Source: Rhizophagus irregularis (lineage: Eukaryota > Glomeromycota > Glomeromycetes > Glomerales > Glomeraceae). From it: 64,000 bases of DNA. Location: assembly GCF_026210795.1 (NCBI RefSeq), contig NC_089436.1:4402001-4466000 (forward strand), read 5' to 3'. Of the stretch, positions 44,794 to 55,633 are shown piece by piece (the first letter of the stretch is position 1; the number at the start of each line of letters is the position of its first letter). Both the position numbers and the translations under genes were made by a program. The notes beneath the pieces are model-generated. The model made no database searches. It was not told the DNA's origin and saw only the letters and a list, made by a program, of their open reading frames with translations.

Positions 44794-45276
44794 ATGCCAA
44801 AGGTACAAAGAAAAAGTTTCGCTGTTCGGATGAAGCAAGGAGTTAAGAAGGCTCGAAGGAAGCAAATTAGAAGATTACAGAACACTGTTCAGGATGGTAC
44901 GACTGGTACGTATAGTGTTCATCGTTAAACGTATTTACGTTGACTGCAACCTGGTTATTAAAGGGGGTTACTTTATCAATGGTATCTTTACGTTGTTATC
45001 ATGGTACCATGTAGGTCTTTGTACCTTGTAGTTATTACACACGTCAAACAACTCGTGATATTGTTGATGTACTTAGCTTTGCTAACCACCCTTCTTTATT
45101 TTATTTTAATATGGGCAGATGACCATAATGATGAGATTGTTAATCCTGACGAGGCTGGTCGTCAGGTTCTTGTAGAGGAAGGTACCTCTCAAATGGTGCA
45201 AGATAATAGAGCACCACGTTCTCAGTCACCACCACCACCTAATGAAGAGGCTATTCGTCAAGGTGCCATGGAATAA
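44794..45276 (+). CDS. Hypothetical small protein, two exons
   Basis: ATG at 44794 opens MPKVQRKSFAVRMKQGVKKA followed by more basic residues (RRKQIRRLQNTVQDGTT). Without splicing it stops after 44 residues. A phase-1 intron (donor ACTG/GTACGT at 44905/44906, branch-like GCTAAC, acceptor GGGCAG at 45118) would join it to DDHNDEIVNPDEAGRQVLVE and a Pro-rich acidic tail (SQSPPPPNEEAIRQGAME), 89 residues in total. A strongly basic first half and an acidic second half are visible; no family is recognised. It sits between two hairpins and inside the zone flanked by inverted G-rich minisatellites, so it may belong to a mobile element. The frame of the join and the good branch site are the only support. 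Confidence 0.35.
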
Positions 45277-47735
45277 TGGATTGGCAGAACTTAAATTGTT
45301 CTTGTTGCTGCTATAATAATAATAATTATTGGAATATATCAGGGCAGAGGTCTAGACGTCGTGGTAGACGATATTAAGGTTATTAGAGGATCATGGTGGC
45401 AGGTATACTTTGGATGCCTTATATGCAATATATTAGATCATGCATTTTTAGTACTAAGAGGTGAGGTATGTTCACCACCGTATTTTAGCCCCTCTATGGG
45501 AGTACTTGGTTTGATGGTCAATTGAGTCATTATTCTGGGTCCCTATAGAGAGGCTGTTTTGCGTAAGATAGTTTTAACCTTTTAATAAAATGCAAAAAGT
45601 TAGTTTTTATTCAGTTTATTACGATAGTATAGTAATGGTCATAGGGCAGCCATCCTTATGGTATATATGGATGGTGTGTACCATACCATAGACAGAGATA
45701 TATTTTTGACACATAAGTTCATACTATGTTGAGGTAATACATCTCCGAGCACAGTAGTTATATTATAGTTATTTTACCAGTATTTCTTGTTTACTTCAAG
45801 CCTTTTTTGTTGGACTTGATATAAGGTCTATTGATTCCGAATGAGGTTTTAATTATGTACCTTCCTTATAACAACCTTCAAAAAAACTTGTTTGTGGCAT
45901 GCAAATCTGGTAAAAAGTAATTTTTATAAATATTTTATAAATTTTTAAGATAATTATTTGTATGTTAGAAGTATACTTATCTTTTTATTTAATTTATATG
46001 ATATTAGGTTAATCAAGAGCATCTACAACTACAATCCCAATTCCAGAATTTCTACTTATTAAATTAATGTAAAATAAAATGAAAATAAAAATAAAATTAA
46101 AATTAACATTATTAAATTTATTAAATTAAAAATCAAGATTTCCATTCTCAATGATAAAATCTTTTTCATCATCTGTTAAGAGATTATTACATATTATATA
46201 CATGATATATTTATTAATTTATTTATTAAGTACTTTTCAAAAAGACACATATAAAGTATTGAGCAGCCTACAGGCTCTAGACTTATTCAAGATGGATAAC
46301 GCCTATATTGCCTATATTAACCATAAAGTTTCAAATGTCTGTATCCCTAGGAGACTTTCAACAATGAATGGCGTTACTGATTATTAATTATAGAAAATAT
46401 AGAAAATATGATATCTTGAAACATTATTGACGTGATACATATCTTAAAAAAAATGGAAAAATGGAAAAGTTCATGTTTTAATTGATTGTGTCAGTTATTA
46501 TACGCCTAATAGAGAAATAAATTTATTTTATAAGACGTGCGAAAAATTAGTGAAACATTTTTATTTTTTACATACTGTGTATTATGAAAAAACCCTTTTT
46601 ACCGTATTAGAAAAAAAAAAGAAATATTCATACTTTTTTTTAAAAAAAAGGTTTTAATGCAAAAAAAAAAGAATTTTTTTCGTAAAAATATCATATTTAT
46701 TAAAAGTTAAAACGATCGACTTGATGGAGACGTGTACATTGTATTTCGTTATTGAATGTAATTGAATCCAGAAAGTATTTGAGGGATAATGTATTTATGT
46801 AGAAAATGGTACGACCAAATATAATTAAACTATACAAAATATTTTTTGATTAATTGTTTAATTTTACATTTTACTAAGTATATTTGATTTTAATTTTAGA
46901 ACATAATATAGCAGAAATTATTTACAATTTGGACTATGCAATTTAATTTATTTATGTAACTAGCAATTTTATTAATATACGCTTTCAGGAGAAATAGATA
47001 AAATTAAAAATATAATAAAATTATTGACTTATCAATCATATTGACCTGAATTTAACTTGGAATACCTATAAATTAAAGAGCACTGATGTATGAGTAACAC
47101 AGGTCACTGTAACGTTTAATTAGCAAAAGGAAATTTATAAATAGTCTATCAAGAAAACAAATAAGATTTAACGTCACCCTTATTAGGGACCACCAATCAG
47201 GTACTAACCACCCCACTTAACATAATTTCCTCCAATTTCTGATAAAGTATGCGTATTGCGATTGTATTTTATATTTGGCAATTTCAATGACTTTTTTGAG
47301 GATCCTTATCATAGTCCTGCCATGTAAGAGAAGATTTTGCGGCATTAAATTATAATGATTGATTTTTTTTAGTAAAAACATTTTGTCAAAAGATTTTCAA
47401 AGTCCCAATTTCATCCAAAAAATTACTCATTCAAATTTTTTATAAGTATTAATTAATAAATAGTAATTACAAAATTTGACGTTCAATTAAAAATTTAAAA
47501 GTATTAAAACATATTGTTATTTTCAAATACATAAAATCAAATATTTAAACATTAAATTTTTATGTTGGTAAAGCAAACAAATAAAATAGTGAAATTAATT
47601 ACATGTGCTTATAAACTAAAAAATACCGTCAGAGTTTATGTTCAAAAAAGAAAAATATTATAAACCAGTTTATGCTTATCTTGTGGATCGGCAATATAAG
47701 GTACCGGGCAATACAGAATTTGTATGAAAGGAAGA
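45277..47735. other. Gap after the small gene
   Basis: Holds the second hairpin (45487-45555) and the diverged copy (45824-45866) of the repeat seen at 7006-7047. On the minus strand a short in-frame run before a stop (LLTDDEKDFIIENGNLDF, about 46126-46185) follows an AACAG and may be the last exon of a lost gene. Otherwise A/T-rich with no gene supported. Confidence 0.35.
45487..45555. other. Second hairpin of the same type
   Basis: AGCCCCTCTATGGGAG pairs imperfectly with TCCCTATAGAGAGGCT across about 35 bases, then GTTTTGCGTAAG. It resembles the hairpin at 44695-44738 in arrangement and in the trailing TTTGCGTAA. Confidence 0.45.
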
Positions 47736-48650
47736 CGTAAAGAAAGAAGAGAAGACCTAGATGGAGAGAAGATAAACCTAAAAAAAAATGATGACGAAAA
47801 AAAATAAAATGAAAAACCACATAAAAAAACCCACACACACTCCCACACTCCCAACCCACACTCCCACACCCACCCACACTCCCAACACGCACTCCCAACC
47901 CACACTCCCACATACCTAAAGAGAGACGAAAAGAAAAAGGGCCTAAAAGGAGATCTAATAAAGCGAAGACCTAGACAGAGCGAAGGTAAACCTGAAAAAA
48001 GATGACGAAAAAAAAAATAAAATGAAACACCACATACACAAACCCACACACACTCCCACACTCCCAACCCACACTCCCACACCACGCACTCCCAACCCAC
48101 ACTCCCACGCTCCCACACTCCCACACTCCCAATCCACACGCACTCCCAACCCACACACCCACACCCACCCGCACTCCCAACCCACACTCACACTCCCACA
48201 CCCACCCGCATTCCCACACCCACACTCCCACACCCACCCGCACTCCCAACCCACACTACCCACATACCTAAAGAGAGACGTAAAGAAAAAGGGCCTAAAA
48301 GGAGCTCTAATAAAGAGAAGAGAGAAGGTAAACCTAAAAAAAGATGACGAAAAAAAAAAAATTAAACACCACATATACACACAAACCCACACTCCCAACC
48401 CATACTACTCACATACCTAAAGAGAGACGTAAAGAAAAAAGGGCCTAAAAGGAGATCTAATAAAGAGAAGACCTAGACAGAGAGAAGGTAAACCTAAAAA
48501 AAGATGACGAAAAAAAAATGAAACACCACATACACAAACCAACACACACTCCCACACTCCCAACCCACACTACACCCACTCCCAACCCACACTACCCACA
48601 TACCTAAAGAGAGACGAAAAGAAAAAAGGGCCTAAAAGGAGATCTAATAA
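47736..48650 (-). repeat. C-rich compound minisatellite array
   Basis: Four to five copies of a compound unit. Each has AGAGAGACG(T/A)AAAGAAAA, GGGCCTAAAAGGAGATCTAA, TAAAGAGAAGACCTAGACAG, GGTAAACCTAAAAAAAGATG and then a C-rich tract of ACACTCCCAACCC/ACTCCCACACCC words. Unit starts lie near 47919, 48269, 48418 and 48603, so the period varies (about 150-350 bp) with the length of the C-rich tract. The minus strand is G-rich and quadruplex-prone. Long ORFs reading WVWECGLGVRVGWECG-like repeats here are products of the repeat and not genes. Confidence 0.9.
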
Positions 48651-48863
48651 AAGTGTTTGAAACGCCAAAAAGAATAAGAAAACTATGAAGAAGATAGGTT
48701 ACTACCGCACTAAAGTGTGTGAGTGAGGTTTCTTATATATAAACAAAATAAAGTTAAAAATATAATAATTTTTAAAAAAGAAACTTTTTGAAAAATATCC
48801 TACGCGTAGTGTTTGAAACGCCAAAAAGGATAAGAAAACCACGAAGAAGATGGGTAACTATGT
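48651..48863. repeat. Direct repeat of 47-55 bp bordering the minisatellite
   Basis: AGTGTTTGAAACGCCAAAAA ... ATAAGAAAAC ... GAAGAAGAT occurs at about 48651-48697 and again at 48809-48855. The first copy abuts the truncated last minisatellite unit. Confidence 0.75.
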
Positions 48864-50573
48864 GAAAAAAATAAGTTTTTGTTCGAGCTTTCTTTCCTTT
48901 TTTTGAAAAAAAAGAAACATTATTGGAAGAGAAGGATATTTTTTAAAAAAAATTTTCGGATGGAGAGGTATTTTATATAAAAAAAATTGTCATACAAAAT
49001 TTTTTTTTCCCACGGAGTTTGCGAGTTTGCTATAGTCAGAGCCAAAAATCGCGTCATGATCAAACAAAACAATAGTAATCTGTAAGAGATGACTCATGAT
49101 TATTGATATTATTGATCATGTGATCATGTGATGAAAAATAAGCTTCGATATATTGGATCATGCATAAAATTTTGAAGGTCCGCTTATAAGGTTTATAAAG
49201 TAAATCTAGTTGTTATTATGAGACTTATGAGACGCGATTTGTATATTATAAATATTATAGCGATATGGCTTTTATGGCTTTTATTTTATTTTAACCTTTA
49301 CGCCGCAGCTCCTGATCGTCAGTTTATTTGAATGATAAGATAATGTAATAAAATAATTTTATGAATTAATATTTTCTTTTTTTTTTATAAACAGATGTTA
49401 GTGATAGTGTACTCGGAATAAAACAATATTATTTCTTTATTAAAATTTTAATATTTTCCGATAATTACATTTTTTTTTGTGTCGCGATGATATCACGTGA
49501 TAGAATATTACAAAAGCTATTACTAATGTGTTACTTAAAAAAATTAGGGGTATGTTTACGTAATATTTTTTTTTTGGCGGGTATTATATAATAAATTACT
49601 GAATGATCTACTTTACCTTTTATAAATAATTAATTAAGAACTTATATTTATTAATTAGTTTCACAAAGTAATATTTAATATTTTATATAAAAATATATCT
49701 TTCATTGATCGTAAAAAAAAAGACATGGCGTTCATGCGTTTCGGAAAAACGTCAGGAAACGTAGAAAATATTCGGAATATTATCGGAATATCATAACGTT
49801 TATAAACATGAATCATCACATACTCCGAAAGTTTTCCGGATAACACCCGAACATTTTAAAAATCTCGGACTTTTTTTTCATAGGAAAAAAAAATATTGAC
49901 GTCATTTTTTTTGTCATTTTTTTTTAAAAAAAATAATAAAATTTCGAATTTTTTAGATAAATATTTTGAATTTCACCCGCTTATATCATGTTATCATGTT
50001 ACATTATTTATTTAATACTCGGTATTCGGTAAGTAGCTTCTGCGTAATGATCTACAGTACTTTTTATAATATCAAAATGAAAAAGTAAAACCAAAGTACC
50101 AAAGTTAACCATTGCGCGTTATGATTATTTTAATAAAACAATTTTCAGTCATTATTTCAAATAATTTATTATATGCCAAGAAAAATCTTTCGTTTCATAT
50201 TTTAAAACATTTATTTTATTATAGAATAAATCGACCATTTTATATTTTGACCCTGCATATTTTAAAAAAAATTAAACCCCCTCTTCTTATTTGTGAAATT
50301 ATTTGTTTATTTTATTATATTTTTTTTTCTTAGGTGATTGCATATTTATCACATAATTTGTATAAGATTTTGTAATTGTATTACTACTTAATAGAGATAT
50401 AATGCATATATATTTGCGAAACAAATAAATTCAATCCGTAACACAATTAGTATATTAATAACCTTTTCAATTACATACATAACCTTTTTTTTTCTTCTAA
50501 TTTTTCAAAAAAAATTATATATATATATATATTTTTTTTCATTTTTAAATTTTTTTTTTTAAAAAAAATATTT
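48864..50573. other. Gap upstream of the kelch gene
   Basis: A/T-rich. TCACGTGA at 49493-49500 and a doubled GATCATGTGAT word near 49117. No gene supported. Confidence 0.4.
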
Positions 50574-52134
50574 ATGATGTTAATAAGATCATTAAAATGG
50601 TTTTTGTTATGGTGGATGATACTTCAAATAATATTTGAAGTAGTAAAATCACAAGTTAAATCACTTCAACCACAAGAAAGAATATCTCATACAGCAACAT
50701 ATATTAATAATAAATTATATATATTAGGAGGAGAAAGTATAACAACAAATCCAACAACAAATGAAATTGCTTTAAAAGAATTTTTTTATCTTGATTGTTC
50801 AAAATCATTTGATACAACAAATTTATCATGGGAATTTTTATCAAATATTCAAGTACCAACTCGTTGGTCTGCTGCATCAGCTAAAGGAGGAATAAATAAT
50901 GATACAATATTTATATATGGAGGTTTTTCAAATGATGAAAATGATTTAAATTTAGTTTATACATATAATACAAAAAGTGATACATGGATTATTCCTAAAA
51001 TTTTAAATAATTTTAATATTACAAGTAAAAAAAATTTAGAAGCTATTATTAATTATAATGATGGTAAAATTTATTTATTTGGTGGAACTTCTGATGAACT
51101 TGGTATATCAAATGATATGGTTATATTAGATACGATAAATTTAGTTTATAATATAGGAAATTTAACTAATGCTCCAACTCCTAGATTTTATTATGGTGCT
51201 ACTTTATTACCAAATCAAAATATAATCTATTTTGGTAAGTATATATATATATATATAAAATTATTATTATAAATTTTTATTATTTATTATTTTATCTTTG
51301 ATCTTTAATATTTATTCAGTTTTATTACTTTAGGTGGTAATGATGGTAAAGAAGCTCTCGATTTAGACGTGGTATATTCATACGATACGATTAATAATAT
51401 ATGGAATACAAACGTAAGTTATTACGAACGTTATAAATAAATGTTCACATATTACATACATTAATATATGTATATTCCATTTGTAATACAGAAAGTTACA
51501 GGATTAATACCATCGAAAAGATATTTATTTTCTACAGTACTTGGTAAGTATTAAAAGAGTTAGGTTTTTAATTTTTATTTTATTTCGTTTACTAATACAT
51601 CTCCAATTAGGATCGGACGGAAGGGGAATTATAATATTCGGAGGATTTAATGTTGTAAACACGGATTCACTTTATATATTAGATACTATAAATTTAGAAT
51701 GGTACGTACCGAATGTTACTGGTCAATTACCAGCAAATCGATATAATCATAAAGCGAATGTAATCGGAAATTTTATGGTCGTATCTTTTGGTAAATATGA
51801 TATTTTACATATCGTCATTATTATTTATTTTGTTCATATATATTAACAATTATTTTTAGGATATGGTTATCAACAAGAAAAAGAAAGTGATATTTTATTA
51901 CTTAATATGACAAATGAAAAATATGAATGGTCCATAGTATTTAAACCTTTAAATGATACATTGCCACTACCTTCAACTTCAATTTCATTACCTCCAACAA
52001 TGACACAAACAAGTTCACCAACAATTTCATCAGAACCACAATCAAATATATCATCAACGACTATTAAACCAATTATAATTGCCGGAGTTTTGGTAGGAAT
52101 TTTATTTATTATATTAGGTTATTTATTTTTATAA
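50574..52134 (+). CDS. Kelch-repeat single-pass membrane protein
   Basis: Five exons: 50574-51234, 51334-51413, 51492-51543, 51611-51790, 51860-52134; 415 residues; introns 67-99 bp with GTAAGT or GTAAAT donors. The N-terminus (LIRSLKWFLLWWMILQIIF) is a signal peptide. Kelch strands follow, each with the paired glycines: LYILGGES, IFIYGGFSND, IYLFGGTSDE, IIYFGGNDG, IIIFGGFN and MVVSFGYGYQQEK. That is about six blades of a beta-propeller, placed outside the cell or in the secretory lumen. A Ser/Thr/Pro-rich stalk (SLPPTMTQTSSPTISSEPQS) leads to a C-terminal membrane helix (IIIAGVLVGILFIILGYLFL). Fungal proteins of this shape are common, but their partners are mostly unknown. The ligand is not predictable. 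Confidence 0.88.
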
Positions 52135-52145
52135 AAAACTTTTGA

Positions 52146-52241
52146 TGTTACGGAAACCAATTTCCAATGTGACGGAAACCAACTTCCAATGTGACGGAAA
52201 CCGACTTCCGATGTGATGGAAACTGACTTCCGATGTGACGA
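52146..52241. repeat. 22-bp tandem repeat just after the kelch gene
   Basis: About four copies of GTGACGGAAACCGACTTCCGAT-like units (variants AACCAATTTCCAAT, AACTGACTTCCGAT), starting a dozen bases after the stop. It would lie in the 3' untranslated region of the mRNA. Confidence 0.85.
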
Positions 52242-53591
52242 AAAAAAAAAAAAAAATTAATACTAATAAGCATAAATAGTAGAATTATCATTAAAGTTTC
52301 AAAAAAAAAAAAAAAAAAAAAATACTTATATGTTTTATTAAATAATAAAATTACATCCAAAAAAAAAATTTTAAACTGAACTCAATTCGAAAATTCATGT
52401 AATACTACGCCAAAAATTTGTTGTACGCATGAACCGTAGTCATTGTGATGACGTTGCACAAAGTTCTCAAATAATATTGTACTACATTACTTTCTGTATT
52501 ATTTATTTATGTATTTTCGAGTCATCTGATCTTTACATAATTTGCGCAGCAATGCCAAAAATTCACATAGTTAAAAGTTATTTGGAAATTATATGCATAT
52601 CTTTATGTACCAATCGGAAAACTCGAAATAATTATAGGCCGAAGATCACATAATAAGATTACCGATTTATTTATGTAATACTATGATGTATATTGTATGC
52701 AAAGTGTTTGTTAACTACGGATATTTTTATCATAGTATCTTTTTTTTTCTTTTTTTATTCTAGTTTCAAAATAAAAAGAACAAAAGAGATATTTTTGATT
52801 ATTATAATTACCATGTTTGGTATAAAACTTTTATTATCGATGTACTACTATACAAATTACCAATAAGTTTCAATAAGTTTTTTTTTGCGTTGGTAACTTT
52901 TTAAAACTCAAAAACAAATACCTTATTGGCATTTTCCAGACTTGTCTTATAATATATTATATATATATCAGTAGAATTTAATAGTAATCGTTTAAATAAA
53001 TTTTACGATCATCGTAATTTTTGTACTTTTACAACATATCTTTTTTTTTTTCTAGAAAAATATTTTCTGATCGTAGAACGGCAAAAGTACCAAAACTTTT
53101 AGCGTAAAAAAAATTCCTTTTGTAAGGAAAAAGAAATTTTAAATGTTTATATCGGATCCGATATTAAAAAGAGCATGTGCGATATACTTGTATCTCGTAT
53201 AGGGCCAACATGTATATAAAAAATATTATTTTTGTATCTCAAAGCCTTAAAGGTTGAAACATATTAATGAATTTTTTTCAAAAAAAAAAAATAAATAAAA
53301 TTTTGATTTTCAATAAAAAAAAACGAGATATAAAAAAAAATTGGGAAAAATAATTTTCTGTATCGATATATTTATCGATATACATGATATAGATCATGAC
53401 TCATGATTACGTTTTAAGTTAGGTTTAATGTCTTTTAAGTTTTAACGAATTTTATTCTAATAATTGCTAAATATATCGATACTCTTGTAAAATTTGGTAT
53501 CCTTTTATAACTTTTGAGATGTTACAGCATTTTACACAAATTTCTTTAATGAATTTAATGGATTAACGTCATATTTATCTATATCCCGCTT
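52242..53591. other. Gap between the kelch gene and the tRNA gene
   Basis: A/T-rich with long A runs; no gene supported. Confidence 0.45.
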
Positions 53592-53604
53592 AAAAAAAAA
53601 AAAA
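53592..53604 (-). terminator. T run after the tRNA gene
   Basis: Thirteen consecutive T on the minus strand starting 15 bases past the tRNA 3' end, suitable for RNA polymerase III termination. Confidence 0.6.
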
Positions 53605-53618
53605 TTTTTTTTACTTTT

Positions 53619-53711
53619 TGCTCCTTACAAGGGTCGAACTTGTGACCTTCGCGTTAGAACTTTGATCAAGTTCTATTAGCACGACGCTCTAACCAACTGA
53701 GCTAAAGGAGC
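53619..53711 (-). tRNA. tRNA-Ile (anticodon AAU) with a 19-nt intron
   Basis: Read on the minus strand: acceptor GCTCCTT pairs with AAGGAGC, the D-arm is GCTCAGTTGGTTAGAGC (A box), the anticodon stem and loop are TCGTG-CTAATA-[intron]-A-CGCGA, and the T-arm carries GGTTCGA-type sequence (ACAAGTTCGACCCTTGT). The discriminator base is A. The intron GAACTTGATCAAAGTTCTA sits one base 3' of the anticodon, the standard position, and is itself a hairpin. All stems pair, so the gene should be functional. Confidence 0.95.
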
Positions 53712-54024
53712 ATGATTTCTTATACAACAGTTATAAAATATACATATAAAGATTCTACGCTTCCTTTATATATAGTACTAATAATTTTATGTAAGAATTA
53801 TTCGTTCAATATTATGTATGATGAATTTAATGGAAACGAACCGAACAAAAAAATTTCCAATATGATAATCTCTCCTCATCAAAACAATTTTTTTTCCTAA
53901 AACTACCAACAACGACCCTTACAAAACCTCTATTGTTCAATTTCACCAGCTTTTGTGATTTCCGGAAAATGAAATTGCAAAATGAATATGATCAAAGATG
54001 ACACACTCTAAGTGACATTAATAA

Positions 54025-54208
54025 CCCTGTAAAAAAAGTCCCCGTTTTTTATATTCCATCCTTTTTCCGTAAAAGGCTCATATTTCCGGACTTAATAATC
54101 TTATATCACGGAATTTATCGAATTATTTAAATTTTCTGTGAATGGATCCGTGAAAGGCTCATTTTACGGAGTTTTTACAGAAATAACGGATAAAATTTTT
54201 TTTTAGGG
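54025..54208 (+). mobile_element. 184-bp short repeat, copy A of an inverted pair
   Basis: Starts CCCTGTAAAAAAAGTC and ends AAAATTTTTTTTTAGGG. It contains TATCACGGAATTTATCGAAT, AATGGATCCGTGAAAGGCTC and TTTTTACAGAAATAACGGAT, all of which recur inverted at 57147-57331. The ends CCCT(G)TAAAAAA and TTTTTTTAGGG are loosely inverted, suggesting a miniature transposon or foldback; no clear target duplication. Confidence 0.7.
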
Positions 54209-55321
54209 AAAGAAAAATATTTTCGAACGGGAAACATACAAATTATTATTAACATCAAAGATTAGACCTCTCTAGCATCAAATTTCGGCGCTTTCCTTTA
54301 TCATCATTAACTGGAGCATCAACGTGCGCGGTGGCATAAAAATGTAAAGAGTTGAGTGCATCCACTTGCGATTATTCTCAAGTATTTCTCAAATTAAATA
54401 ATCCTTTTTAATCGATATTCAAAGAATTTAAACTTCAGATACTGAAATTTCCACTTAAGAAAAAATTTATACAAATCACGTGATATTGATTTTATAGTAT
54501 ATAAAATTGTGAAACGCTCCCCGTGATTTGCGTCAATGGAGATCTGTCAATCTGTACAGCTCTGGATGCCTTTTTATTAAATTTTATATCTTTATATATT
54601 TTTTTCCTTTTTAACGTATGTGGGTTTTTTGCATTTATTTTTATCGTTGAAAATATTTATGCATATAATTTTATTCAATATTATTAAAAATTTAAACAAA
54701 TATGCGGTATATATTGCAGAATGTGATACGAATCTATTTTTGGGATAAACAATGGCCCACTAGCCTATTTTAAGGTATACAATGACTCACTATACCAATT
54801 CAAAATTGTTTAATCGGTCTTTTTGATCACGAATTTTATTGGTTGTTGTAATCCGATCAGATGGAACCACAGGTTGGTTTTAGTTGATCGAAAATTCTCA
54901 ATCGAAACAATTCAAAATCATTATCTTTTACATATTGTCCTTATTAATATTACAATATGAATATTATGTTAATTAACTTAAATTAAAAAAAAATTGATTA
55001 TTAACTACAAATGGACAATGAAAATCACCTTTAAACTCTTTAATTGTTTAGTTTGAATACGTTTTTAATTAAATCTGTAAATTTTCTTAAAAGATTTATT
55101 TACACGAAATATAAATTGTGGAATATTCTTTGAATCATTCTTTGAATTTAAATGTAAAAGAAAGAGCTTTCAAATTTTGTTATAAATATACCCTCAATTC
55201 AACACGACTTAACCACGATCAAAAAATATTTCTTCATAAAAAAATCAATAAGGTTAACAAAAAAACCTTAATTCCACACTCATTTCTTCGTACAAAATCA
55301 AAAGTTAACAGAAAAATCAAA
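54209..55321. other. Gap upstream of the secreted peptide gene
   Basis: TCACGTGA at 54476-54483. No other gene. The frame of the peptide is open upstream to 55118, but those codons lack a secretion signal and are taken as leader. Confidence 0.4.
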
Positions 55322-55633
55322 ATGAAATTCAAGCTTTTCTACCTTTTCTTCATCTTGGCCATTTTTGCTGCTGCTACTTTTGCACTTGACGATCATTTGG
55401 TAAAACGTCAAGAGAAAGATGAAAAAGGAGATGTTGAAGCAAAACTTTTGCCCGCTATTATTATCAATCTTGCTAGAAGATTTGGCGCTTCTCTTGTTGC
55501 AAAGTGTCGCGCTAACTCTTGTCGTGGTAGATGTCCTAATGTACTTTGCAAAGCTCCTACTTTGTCTTGTTGTAACCTGGCATGCAAAATCGGAATTGGT
55601 GCTCGCATTCCTCGTGTCGGCGGTCGGTGTTAA
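55322..55633 (+). CDS. Small secreted cysteine-rich peptide precursor
   Basis: 103 residues from ATG at 55322, chosen because it places a clean signal peptide (MKFKLFYLFFILAIFAAATF) at the N-terminus; an in-frame ATG at 55118 would bury it. After a short acidic piece comes LVKR, a Kex2-type cleavage site. The remaining 70 residues are cationic with eight cysteines (KC, SC, RC, LC, SCC, AC, and a final RC) and a Gly/Arg-rich end. The pattern suggests a disulphide-stabilised extracellular peptide. In mycorrhizal fungi such proteins are typical effector or antimicrobial candidates, but no family was recognised. The spacing does not match a defensin I know. The gene is unspliced and richer in G/C than its flanks. 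Confidence 0.8.
   Translation: MKFKLFYLFFILAIFAAATFALDDHLVKRQEKDEKGDVEAKLLPAIIINLARRFGASLVAKCRANSCRGRCPNVLCKAPTLSCCNLACKIGIGARIPRVGGRC

Noticed and set aside
47629-48420. Several overlapping ORFs on both strands with Gly/Val/Trp- or His/Pro/Thr-rich repeats
   Set aside because: They are translations of the C/G-rich minisatellite in different frames; none has a start context, domain or splice structure.
51541-51846. 101-codon ORF
   Set aside because: It joins intron sequence to exon 4 of the kelch gene; the splice sites explain it.
55118-55321. In-frame N-terminal extension of the secreted peptide (68 codons)
   Set aside because: The extension is A/T-rich and polar and would hide the signal peptide; the ATG at 55322 is far more sensible.
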